From Anaeramoeba flamelloides (taxonomy: Eukaryota > Metamonada > Anaeramoebidae), in the NCBI GenBank assembly GCA_027625915.1, contig JANTQA010000029.1, positions 9,548,001-9,612,000 of the forward strand: a stretch of DNA of 64,000 nt. Reading direction: 5' to 3'. Below the pieces are notes generated by a model, which was not told where the DNA came from, searched no databases, and saw nothing but the letters and a program-made list of their open reading frames with translations. The translations under genes and the position numbers were made by a program. Shown here one piece after another: positions 22,079-32,777 of the stretch (positions are counted from its first letter, which is position 1; every line of letters starts with the position of its first letter).

Positions 22079-24149
22079 AAAAAAAATAATAATTCTTTTT
22101 TTGATTTCATGGAATCACGAAAATCTTTTTTGTTTCAATGAAAAATTTCAACTTATTTCCTGTTTAAATTTGTTTTTTTAATACAATTCCATCATTCTTC
22201 AAATTTAATAATACATAGATTTTTTTAAATTTTTTCAAAAAGAATTTAATAATTCTCAAAAAAATAAATATTTGAGGTTTTTCTTATTGAGATTTTAGTT
22301 TTAATCATCTTTTTGACAGAGCCTGATATTTTTATGTTTATTCCTGGTAAGAAAATTATTTTAGTTTGAAATGGAATCAAAAGATTCTTTTTTTTTTTTT
22401 AAGGAAATAAGTACATTTTACCATTTTGAAAAATTTTAATTGTGTGAACAATTCTGATAAAATATTTTATGAGTGCCACCAAATCTTGAAATTTTGAAAC
22501 CAAAACACCACTCACTAGTTTGTTGTGAAAAGAATCAAAGTAATACAGAGTTGAATCTTTCATTTTCAATTTTTTGAACATTTTTTTTTGATTCACTTTT
22601 TGGTTTTATTAAATTTTGTTTTGGATCTAGAGATGTGTTTATACGAACGATCGAAATTATTCAAACAGTAAACCAAAAAAAAGTACCATGAAAGAATGTG
22701 CATTTGAATCAAATATTATCTTTTAGAAGACCAAACACAAAAGATCACCATTCCAAATAAATTTGTTAAAATCAAGAATCTAAAAAAAAAAAAATAGATT
22801 AAAAACATATTTTTGAAGATTGGTTTTCTTAATCTTCTTAATTTGTATGAATACAAACTATTTTTTTACCTTGAATTTCTCGCCCCATTACTATTTATTA
22901 CTATTTTAAAAAACATTTTGTAACAAATTTACTTTCAAAATGTAATTATAAAAAATTTTTATCAAACAAAGCAAAAACAAAGAATACTATTTCAAAAATT
23001 AAAATAGAGGGGTTGAATTATTGGAATCAAAAAACAGTTACAAAAGATTCAAATCAATATAATTGAAAAATTCAGAAAAAATTATAATCAGATTCAGTAT
23101 TTTTTTGTGGTTCTCATTTTAATGAAAAATAAATAATTATAAAATCAAACAAATTTGTCCAATAAACCCTTATTTCTCAAGAAGAATTAAAAAATCTCCG
23201 ATTTTCATGAAATAAAACTAGAATCAGACTAATTAAATGAAAATAGGATTTTTGAATTCATTTTGGAAATTCTTTAGAAATAAAAAGTAATTTGTTTCTC
23301 AAAAATTTTCCAAACAAAATTATTTTCATAAAGAATTTAAAATAAAACCAAATAAAGAATAAGTAATTGTGTATAATGTTATAGATAAGATCAAGTAATA
23401 AATGATTTTTATTTATATTTTTTTGATTAATTTTTTCATTTTTTTGAATGTAATTTTTTGGCGGGTATGTAAATATCTTATACTAGGATATATCCCACTC
23501 TAGTATTTATGAAAATATCACTGTATTTTGCTAAAGAAATGATTCCAAGAATCTAGTTTCACATAAATGGTGACACTCAAAAAAAGAAAAATGTACTTAC
23601 CCCCTTAATATAGTTTTGTACCAATAAAAAATTCATTTTTTGTTTCCCTGGAATCAAGAATAATTTATTTTTTAATGTTTTGGAAAAATTATATTTACAA
23701 GGGATTTCAAAAAGTATAAAATGTTGATAAAAATTTTTGAAGTTGGAATTTTAATCATCTTATGATTCCCACTTTTATAATTTTTGTAATTCTAATAATT
23801 GCAAAAAAGGGAATCATTTTCTGGCCTCTTATAATCTTTTCGACTTTACCTAACTAAAAGGTCTATCACAATAAGTACCATTTAAAATATTAACATTCTC
23901 AGTAGTTAATCTTTCATTTTACAGTTCTTTGAACCACATCCATTTCCATTAGAAAAATACTATTCCAGATTTTTATTTTGAGTCAAGATTAAGGAAAAAA
24001 AAAATGTCATATCAGTTTTAATTATAGAATGGTGGTAAAAAAAAGGAAACCTATTCAGATATATTTTTTTTACCTATTTTTCAATAATCATATCAGTATA
24101 TCTGGAAATGAACTTATTTAAATTGGGTTATTATTGATAAGTGGTAAAC

Positions 24150-24265
24150 AAAAGTATTGTTTAATCTGTTTAATAACAAAAATTTGAAGTTACTAAAGTC
24201 TTAACTTCCAATCCAAAGAGCATATAAAATAGAAACAAGCATTAGAAGTATTTGAAACTTGTTTG
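24150..24265 (+). repeat. Dispersed repeat, partner at 28070-28185
   Basis: The block AATTTGAAGTTACT...AACTTCCAATCCAAAGAGC matches AATTTGAAGTGATT...AACTTCTAATCCAAAGAGC at 28070-28185, and both continue with TTAGTTTTCT-type sequence. No coding frame is shared. Confidence 0.55.
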
Positions 24266-24737
24266 AGTTTTCTAAAAAAAAAAAAAATCAAGAGTAAAAA
24301 CAAATTTTTAATTAGAATTTATAATCAGACAATATCTCTAATGCAAATTTATAATAATATTGACAATATTTTTCTGCAAAAAAGAAATTTCGGTTGGGAA
24401 TATATACATTTAAAATTTATCAATTCTTTCTATAGAGATTAAGATCGAATATATATGTTTTTTTTTTGAAATTTTACAATTTCAAAAAAGTTTTTTCAAA
24501 AAAATAAAATAAATTAAAAAAATTCCAATAAAAGTATAATCAATTAAAAAATGAAATTTGTAAAATGGATTGGTTATTTTATTAATTTATTCTTTTAATA
24601 AAAAAATGGATGATCAATTAAATATGTATTACTTGAAAATATAAAAAATGTCATATAGTATTAATAAAAAAATTTATATATAAAAAAAAAAAAAAAAAAA
24701 TAATGATTGAACAAAAAATAAATAATGAAATGACTTA

Positions 24738-26431
24738 TTAGAGAATTGTGACTTTACTTCCTTTAGTTAAAGAAATTGCCAGGACAATCTTTGGAGAAAT
24801 TTCTGTAAAAGCAACACCAAAATCAGTTTCATTTTTCCAAAAACTAAGTGTATGATCAACCAAATTAATTAGTATTGTGACTATATCGCCATTTTTACAT
24901 TTTTCGCCATATTTACCGTCTGGCACTTGCATGTGCAATTTTGTACCTTTATATACATCATACACCCAGCCCAATTTGAAAGGGAACCCCGAAGCACGTG
25001 AAGGCATCACTCCTATATCTAAAGGACCAACGATATCATCGATTCTGATTTGAAAACAGTGGATCCCCTTTAGTAAGATTTTTGTACCTTTAATGGTTAA
25101 GCTACCCATTTCACCTTTATTTTTCCGATCACATTTTGCTGTTTTTTTTAGATTGTAAAGGGATATAGCACTACCCTTCTTTTCTTTGTCCCATTTATCT
25201 GTTTCTCTTTTAATCACATTCATGATTTTTGAGATATAGGTTTTTTGGTTTTTAACCTTTAACTCTGCATCATAAAATCCTGTATGCTTTAATTTAAATT
25301 TAGTTGTATATTGATAATAACTCGCAACCTCATCATTATTTCCTTCTTTTATCACCCCCTTCCCCTTTTCTTCTTTATCGATTTCATCATGTGACAATTC
25401 CTTTATAAATTTTGGAACTAAATATCCTTTCCTCCCCCCCCGTTTTTCTTTCTCATCGTCAATTATTTCTTCTTCTTCCCCCATCTCTTTCTCTTTCTCT
25501 TTCTCTTTCCTTTCCTTTTTCTTTTTCTCTTTCTCTTTCTCTTTCTCTTTCTCTTTCTTCCCTCCCTCTTTTTCTGTTTTCTTTTTACTTTCTTCATCAT
25601 TCAAAATAAATCTTAATTTCAAAAGATTTTCTATATTTGCAATATTTACGATTTTATTTTGTTCATTTTTCAAAATTATGGTGATTAAAAAAAAATGATC
25701 ATTAAACATAATGTTAGGAACATTGATCATGGCATTTTCAATATCAAATGGCTTTATGAATCTAATTTTTGAAATATTTTTTTCAACATTTCCAAATACT
25801 AATTGCCCTTCAAACCTTTTCAACGCTATTTTATCAATTGCCTTTTCGGGCGAATCAATGAATAATAAAATTTTTTTCAGCTGTGAAAATGCATCCAAAT
25901 ATTTATACCAATCAATATCTTTAGATTGTTCCAGAATTGTATAATTCTTTTCGGAATTTTTTAATGATGATTCTAATGTTTCCATTTGTAAATTGATTTT
26001 TTGAATTTCCTCTTTGAGTAGAATATTCTGCTTATCATGGAACATTGCTATATAATTAGACAATTCAGTGGATTTTTCTTCCAATTGCTGAATGAATTTA
26101 GTAAATTCCCCCTTTGTTTGCTTGATAAGTGTTTCTTGATCATTTTGGATTTCCTTAATTTCTTTATTGATTGATTTTTTCTGTTTCTTTTTTCTTTTTA
26201 ATAAATCTTGTATTTTTTCATTGATATTTGTTTTCTCTTGTAATTTCGGTAACATTTCGGCAGCTTCTTGAATTGGCTTAATATTATGCCCCTTGTGAGT
26301 TTTCGAAAACGCACAATTAAAGCAGATCAATGACAGACAATCAAAACAATATAATCCAATTTTTTCTTGATGGATTTTACAATTAGGTACGACAATTTGT
26401 TTGATCTGTTTTGTTTTTTTTTTTAATATTT
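24738..26431 (-). CDS. TRIM-like protein: B-box, coiled coil, Ig-like segment, SPRY (main exon)
   Basis: The frame encodes CKIHQEKIGLYCFDC...ICFNCAFSKTHKGH, a B-box2 zinc finger. It is followed by about 120 residues of coiled coil (KLQEKTNINEKIQDLLKRKK onward) and a beta-rich segment like the filamin-type Ig repeat of TRIM proteins (LKHTGFYDAELKVKNQ), split by a Lys/Glu hexamer-repeat insert. A C-terminal SPRY domain follows (IHCFQIRIDDIVGPLDIGVM, GWVYDVYKG, NGDIVTILINLVDHTLSFWK, GVAF). It ends with TAA. There is no RING, so an E3 ligase role is not indicated; SPRY domains bind protein partners. No ATG precedes the B-box in frame. The AG at 26432-26433 leaves a phase that joins exactly to the B-box exon at 32570-32777, which I take as its first exon (about 633 residues in total). 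Confidence 0.8.
25485..25560. repeat. CTTTCT hexamer array inside the TRIM-like gene
   Basis: A short array of TTTCTC/CTTTCT units, read as alternating Lys-Glu on the coding minus strand, lies inside the Ig-like segment. It keeps the frame, so it is probably a tolerated length-variable insert. Confidence 0.7.
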
Positions 26432-27099
26432 CTTTTCGAAGCAAATATACATTAAACGTTGTTGTGTGAGTTAGAAAAATTAATTAGAAAGAAAAAAATT
26501 ACAATAATTATTCGAAACTTGAAAGAAATATAATTACTTTATTTTTTATAAACAATTTTTTCATTTCATTTAACAAAAAAATATGAGAAAAACAACAAAA
26601 ATATTGAAATTAAAAATGTTCCCAAAATACTTTTGAAAAATTTCCAGGATTGTAAATCTTCAAACCTAAAGAGATAATTTTTTGTTTGATTATTTTCAAT
26701 TAATAATTAATAACATAATCTTAATTATTTCAGATAATTAGAAATAATTCAAAGATTAAATATAATTTATTTTTCAAAAATTTTGACTCACTTTATAATT
26801 TTATTGGAAGTGGTTCTGTGGTTTTGTCACATATTCTTATCAAAATAAAATTTCAATATTCTTCCTTCTGAATCATGTTTTCTAATTTCTTCAAATTTTT
26901 CTTTTTCTTTTTCAATTTATTATTTTTTTTAAGTTTTTCTTTTTTTTTTTTTTTGATACTTTTTTTTTGCTTGTTTTTTTGATTTGCGAAATATCAAGTT
27001 GAAGAAAGTTGAAAAAAAAAAAATATCTTCGTAAAGATAAATAAACATTAGAAAATTGAGACAATGTATTGTCTTTTAAAATGAATTTAATTATTACAT

Positions 27100-27470
27100 A
27101 AGTATAGATATGGAATGTTGAAAAAAATAGAGTTTTTTTAATTTTCGAGATAAATAAAGATTTTCATGAATTTATCCAAATTTAGGTAACAGTAAATATA
27201 ATTTCTTATTATTTTAATAGACGAATAATATTTTTCATCAAAAAATCGTTTGGTGAACACCAATGCTTTGTTTAAAAAAGGATTTTTTTCAAAATTGAAA
27301 GATTGGTGTTTACCAATCGATTTTATGATTAAAAACCCCATCCAAACACAAAAACCAAAACAGATATTATATTTACTATTACCAAAATTGTGGGTAATTG
27401 CATGAAACTCTTTATTCATCTCGAAAATTGTAAAAACTCTATTTTTTACAACATTCATATTTACACTTCA
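27100..27470. repeat. Inverted-end element inserted in a dispersed repeat
   Basis: The left end AAGTATAGATATGGAATGTTG is answered by the reverse complement of CAACATTCATATTTACACTT, and inner arms (AATAGAGTTTTT / AAAAACTCTATT and TTTTCGAGAT / ATCTCGAAAA) continue the match for about 55 bases. The flanks (27050-27096 and 27485-27565) are contiguous in a related repeat on the minus strand of 48240-48390, which lacks this block. A 106-codon minus-strand frame spans it but starts in the end repeat and resembles nothing. Confidence 0.6.
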
Positions 27471-28328
27471 AATGTATCAAAAAACTCTTCTTGTTAACTT
27501 TTTTTTCAGTAAAAGTTCAGTAATAAAAAAACCGGTAACGCTCATTTCAAAAATTGTGACTCACTTTTTTTTTTAGTTTTTGGTTTTTAATTTTTTTAAT
27601 CTTTAAAAATATCAGGTTTTTATATGTTGAGAATGATTTAAAAGTGAATTATCAATCAGATTTAATTATTGGTTGTACTTGAATACTGGATGAATTTTTT
27701 TTTTTTTCAATTTATTATTCCAGGTGAGTCAAAATTGTTGAAATGGATGTTTATTTTTAGGTTATAATATTATTTTCCAATTTTTTTTTTTTATTTTCAG
27801 TAATTTATGAAATTTGTTGAAAATTTAAAAGATTAAAGTAAAATACTTCTTTTTCATTATCAAAGATATAAATAACTATAATTAGTATTTAAAATCAGTT
27901 ATTTGATAATTTTTTTTTTTTTTTTTTTATTATTTATAATTATTAATTCGAAATTCTTTTATTTGTTTGAAAATATTTAAAAGATTAATTTTGTCCTAAT
28001 CTCCAATGATTAAATTATTTGGTTTCTGGTGTGTGGTTTTATTATTAAGTATTTGATGTTTAAAATACTTTATCTGTTAAAGAGACAAATTTGAAGTGAT
28101 TACATTCATAACTTCTAATCCAAAGAGCGAATAAACATAGCCATTATAATTATTTTGTACATAATTTAGTTTTCTAAATTATTTGGTTTATTTTTTTTTT
28201 GTATTTATAAAAATATTATTAGTTTGCGAAGGTTACTTGCCCATAGAAACGATCATAAATTACCCAAAGTGAAGATTTCTTCAAAAATAAAATTTTTGTG
28301 TGAATTTTTCTTTTTCTACTTTCAATCC

Positions 28329-30027
28329 AAAATTTTATCAAAAAATAATATTACTGATGTTGAAAAAAATTGGTAAACGGAAAAAAAGTGTGACACTTAT
28401 TTTGTCAAAAATTAAAAATTTAATTGCCAACATTAGTAAAACTGGTCAAAATCATCAGAATTTTTCAAAGATAAGAAGAATTCAAATGGGGACTAAAATC
28501 TTTTAAGAAGTATAGTATCTAAATTTATTTTTCTATGATTTTAATTTCATCAAGATCCTTCAAATATAATGTCTTATAAATCAAATTATTTTTACTTTAG
28601 ATTATAAAAAAGTGGCAAAAATGAGTAAAAAGTGCATTTTTTGGACAAGCCATTTTAATCATTATTCAAAATAAAATTATTTCTTGGGTTAGTGCTTTGA
28701 ATTTTATTTGTATTCCTTTGGGCCTTTAATTCTTAATCTTGATATTCAATGCTATTTTTTAAAAAAAGAATTTTTCATGTTCTATTTAAGATTTTCAATT
28801 AAATATCGAAAAATCAGAAATCGGCCATTTTAACAATTGCTTTATCTTAAAAAGAATAGAGTTTTTCACAAGTATTTATAAAATAATTTAGATTAAATAT
28901 TAAGGATTATCTCTGAAATTCGTAATTTGCCAGATATGAATTGTCTTCAAAAAATGCACTTTTTACTCATTTTTACCACTTTTGATAATCTAAAGTAAAA
29001 ATAATTTGATTTTTAAGGGGTTATCGTCACCATAGATTTCTCTATACAACCAAAGTATGTTGAAATCGGGTGTAAATGATATTAGTGTGCCATGGCTCAA
29101 ATAGTTTCTGTGACTCTAAAAAATCTGTTATAAATCTTATTACACAATAAATTATTACATTTTTGACTAAGGATCACAATTAAAAATTTTCATTTTGAAA
29201 TTTCCTTTTCATTAATTCTTTTCCAAATCTAAAAATAGAAACTCAAAATAATAGTATTCCAATATTTAATAATTCATATTTAGATCTTCCAAAAGTAACT
29301 ATTTTTTTAATTTTTAAATTAAAAAGATTAACTCAATAATGATCAACATAAAAACCCAAAGACTGATTAGTTTTGTTTCCTTTTTAATAAAGCTAATTGT
29401 AAAATCAATATATTTCCAATATTTCAGAAATAATTTGTAAAAAAAATATATTTGTGAATTATTTAATGTTTAAAAAAAAACGAATTTTTTAGTAACTAAT
29501 CTACATTTCGCCACAAATTTAAGAAAGATATTTTGCAACTTTGGATTCTGAATATTGATAATTAAACCTTTAAATTTGTGGCGAAATGTAGATTTTATTT
29601 TGAAATTGTTAGGTTTTTTACTTTATACATAGATTATTTTTAATTGATGAGATCAACAAATATTACTACTTGACTAATCAATTTTTTAGAGACATTCGAA
29701 CCAATGTAGCATTAATGTAGTTAGGTCCAATAACAACATACTTTGGTCGTATACTTCTCCTTGGTAGACGATAATCCCTTAAAACATTATATTTGAAGGA
29801 TCTTGATGAAATTAAAATCATAGAAAAATAAATTTAGATACTATACTTCTTAAAAGCTTTTAGTACCCATTTGAATTCTTCTTATCTTTGAAAAATTCTG
29901 ATGATTTTGACCAGTTTTACTAATGTTGGCCATTAAATTTTTAATTTTTGACAAAATAAGTGTCACACTTTTTTTCCGTTTACCAATTTTTTTCCACAAC
30001 AGTTATATTATTTTTTGATAAAATTTT
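28329..30027. repeat. 1.7-kb inverted-repeat element with a nested insertion in its right arm
   Basis: The left arm (28329 to about 28660) is the near-complement of the right arm, which is split into 28944-29016 and 29779-30027. Landmarks are AAAATTTTATCAAAAAATAA, TTGGTAAACGG, AGTGTGACACTTATTTTGTC, CATCAAGATCCTTCAAATAT and GAGTAAAAAGTGCATTTTTT. The inner ends of the arms read CTGTTGTGG-like sequence near 28352 and 30003, recalling the family at 48818-49250. No transposase frame is visible in the roughly 285-bp centre; the 68-codon frame at 28300-28506 lies in the arm. Confidence 0.75.
29017..29778. repeat. TTAA-flanked miniature element, ends GGGGTTATCGTC
   Basis: TTAA occurs at 29013-29016 and 29779-29782. 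The inverted ends match for about 50 bases: GGGGTTATCGTC on the left, GACGATAATCCC on the right, then ACCAAAGTATGTTG and its complement. Removing it plus one TTAA restores the right arm of the surrounding inverted repeat. It contains an internal hairpin (29501-29591). A sister copy lies at 47154-47925. At 762 bp with no open frame, it is non-autonomous. Confidence 0.75.
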
Positions 30028-30392
30028 AATTGTAAAAGATGAATTCTTTTAAAAATGATAATTCATTTCTCTAAAGTTTTAAAAAGTGTTTGTTTATTGA
30101 GTTTAATTGAATCTTTATATAAATATGTGTTCTATTACTTTTGAGAAAAAAATAAATTAGAGTTATAAGAGTAATAGGAATTTTTAACGCCAACTCTATT
30201 TTATCTAATAACTCAAAAATAAAAATTTTTTTTTAATAACAATTTTGGAATACCAGGCACTCAATTTTTTTTTGGAATATTGTTTGGGTTAAAATAAAAA
30301 AAAAGTTAATTGATTGAGTTAAAGAAAAAAAAAGCTTGTGCATTATTATGAATAATCTTTTTTTGTAACCTATTGATTTTTTTTTGTACCAT

Positions 30393-31899
30393 ATATCCCT
30401 TAGCACCCCGGATTTGCCTAAATTTCATCAAGTTTTTTAAATTAGATTTAAAATGATATTGATCTACTAATATATTAATTTTCTTATTTGTCTTTAATCC
30501 AGATTTGAATTATAATAAAAAGTCAAAATAGTTCAAAGATAAAGCAGTTAAGTTATTGATTTTTTTTTTGAAATTGAAAAAAAAAAATAATAATTATTCA
30601 TTTTTACATTTTTTTTAAGGATTTTTATTTTTATTTTATTTTTTTAAATCAGAAATTTTATTACATTAATAGTAATTCAAAACTCAACACGTTAATTTAT
30701 TAATAATAACCACCAAACAATTTTGCTAATTTTATGATAAAAAAAATAAATAAAAAAATAAATTACTTTGAAATTTAATTTTTTTTTTTTAGAAAAAATT
30801 TCAATAAATATCCAATTAAGAGAAAAATGAAATTGATTTCTTTAGGCCAAAATAAAATTTTTAATATGATTAATTTTCTAAAACTTTTATTAAAAAAATA
30901 GATAATAATTGAAAATCAAAAAAAAAAAAAAAATGTAAAATAATTTCAATTTATTAAATTGGAATAAAACAAATATAAATTACTTTTTAATCGATAAAAT
31001 ATTTATACCTAAATTTAAAATAAAATAAAAAATAACTCTTAAATATTATTACAATATAATAAAATAATCTATCCAAAACCAAATTTTTTGTATTACATTT
31101 TGTTATTGGTAAAAATTTGAATAAAAATATATTTGTGATATTTGGATTTTTCCTTAATAAATTAATCCAGATCTTGTTAAATAAGTTCTGATATATGGTC
31201 TCTAATTCAACAATAATGTTTATTTTATGTCTAGATTTTAAAAAGTCAAAAATTAAAAAATTGTAAAAAATAAAAAAAAAAAACAATTATTAATCTGACT
31301 CGAACTATTGGCCAAATCATTTAAAATTGAAAAAAAATCTTGTTGAAAAAATTGTAAAATTTTGCAATGAAAAAAAATTTGATTTTTTTTTCTAATTTAA
31401 TTTATATTTTTTTTTATTTTTAAATTATTTAGAATCTAATATAGATTTGATATTGAATGGTAATCAGTAGATAAAACAAATTTTCTATGTGATGTTATAA
31501 TATCTTTTATAATGAATTAATTATTTAATCAAGCATTTTAGGCAATTTTGGGGTGCAAAGGGCCCCCAAAAAATTTCCAGTAAAGTATGGTGTGTTTTAA
31601 ATATTAAAACTAAGAGGTTTTTGATGTCTAGACAAACTTTTCAAAAAAAAAAAAAAAAAATTATTTTGACAAAATTTGGAAAAATAATAAAATCACAATA
31701 ACCAAAAAAAAATTCCGGATGTTTGAAATTTTTTTTCAAGTTATTTTTTTATTTTAAGTAACTATACAATTTTTAATTATAAAATTTTCTTTCTAAGATA
31801 AATTTTTATTAATTCTATACCTTATTATCCTTTGATAACATTTCAAATTAAAATTTTTGTTTGAAATGTTTTTCGGTTATTTGGGGTGCTAAGGGATAT
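30393..31899. repeat. Inverted ends ATATCCCTTAGCACCCC, 1.5 kb apart
   Basis: ATATCCCTTAGCACCCC at 30393-30409 and GGGGTGCTAAGGGATAT at 31883-31899 are perfect complements. A third related end, TTTTAGGCAATTTTGGGGTG, at 31537-31556 matches the complement of CACCCCGGATTTGCCTAAAT at 30405-30424 better in its inner part. This suggests one element ending near 31563 and a second, shorter one abutting it. The interior is A+T-rich without assignable frames. Confidence 0.55.
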
Positions 31900-32569
31900 G
31901 TGATTATTTTGTGTTTTATTGGTGATCTTATAGTGTGTGGTAAAAAGTCCAAGGACTTTAATCCTTTCAAATAGTGAGGATCAAAAATTCTAAAAAAGCC
32001 TTGCTAAAGCACGTTTGACTTGCTTTTTTAATTAGTTTGAGAAACACATTTGAAGTACTTTGGGTAACACTTTACACAACTTTTTAAAATAAGAGAAAGT
32101 TTTTTAAAATATTTTGTTGAAGACATGTGGTTTCTAAATTTTGAAGATTCTTTTCACATTTGAAAAAAAACCACCTTGGCGATTATTTTTAGTAGACAGA
32201 AAGAAAGGAATTTTTAGATCAAAAATTGCTTTTTTTGAAGTATATGGAAGAATACCTAGCAGATTATTGGAACATTTAGTGGTTATGTGTCTGTTAAAAA
32301 TTTAATTCAAAAGCGGTGTTTTTGTTAATCATTTTGATCTCAAAAAAAGGAGAAAAAAAGTTATTCACAATTCTTAAGTCCGAAACTGGATCAAGAATTT
32401 AAACGTGGTGAATGGCTTTTTGTTTTTTTAGTTTCTGTTTTTTGGAAAAGAAGAAATTGATATTCCTGTTCTTTTTCATTTTTAGTCTGTTCAAATTTTG
32501 TTGTTTGAAAATCAGAAAGAAAAACAAAAGACTAATTTTGTAAAAACAATTTGAAACAAAAGTATTTAC

Positions 32570-32777
32570 CTTGGTTTACAGGATCACGTACATGATTTTT
32601 GAAAAGTGGATGGTTGTCATGGAAACTGTCACATTCGCTACAAAAATGTACTTTACAAGAAGGACAATAACAACCTGCTAAAACTTCTTTATTTTCATTT
32701 TTGCACCCATCACAATAGATTGGTTTTGTGTCATTTGAGATCTCCAAATTTGTTGGTGGAAAAGACTCTTTGCTCAT
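32570..32777 (-). CDS. B-box zinc-finger exon, probable first exon of the TRIM-like gene
   Basis: An ATG preceded by TCGTAA opens 69 codons with the paired Cys/His pattern YCDGCKNENKEVLAGC, CPSCKVHFCSECDSFHDNHP and FKNHVRDP. This is a B-box1-type zinc-binding domain. The frame then meets CAAG|GTAAAT, a good splice donor, leaving phase 1. In TRIM-type proteins such a box is followed about 20 residues later by a B-box2; the main exon at 24738-26431 begins with exactly that and accepts phase 1. No other continuation is visible before 31900. The protein would localise to cytoplasmic complexes by family analogy only. The alternative is a truncated gene fragment. Confidence 0.7.

Larger units (their letters stand above)
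20799..24737. other. Interval with a LINE fragment, otherwise gene-free
   Basis: Apart from the LINE remnant at 21285-22078 and a dispersed repeat at 24150-24265, no gene is seen. The frame at 22399-22596 on the minus strand resembles nothing. Confidence 0.5.
26432..32569 (-). other. Putative 6.1-kb intron of the TRIM-like gene, filled with repeats
   Basis: The donor is CAAG|GTAAAT at 32569 and the acceptor GAAAAG at 26432 (both read on the minus strand). No exon-like sequence lies between. It contains an inverted-end element (27100-27470), a dispersed repeat (28070-28185), a 1.7-kb inverted-repeat element (28329-30027) with a nested TTAA element, and inverted ends at 30393 and 31883. If the two exons are not one gene, this is intergenic. 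Confidence 0.45.

Noticed and set aside
25485-25560. Possible CRISPR-like or satellite array
   Set aside because: It is a hexamer repeat in frame within a coding exon, without spacers.
27138-27458. 106-codon minus-strand frame as a gene
   Set aside because: It begins and ends in the inverted ends of the element 27100-27470 and has no family match.
31290-31320. tRNA-like words (GACTCGAACTATTGGCC)
   Set aside because: No cloverleaf can be folded around them; no other stretch satisfied tRNA A and B boxes with an acceptor stem.
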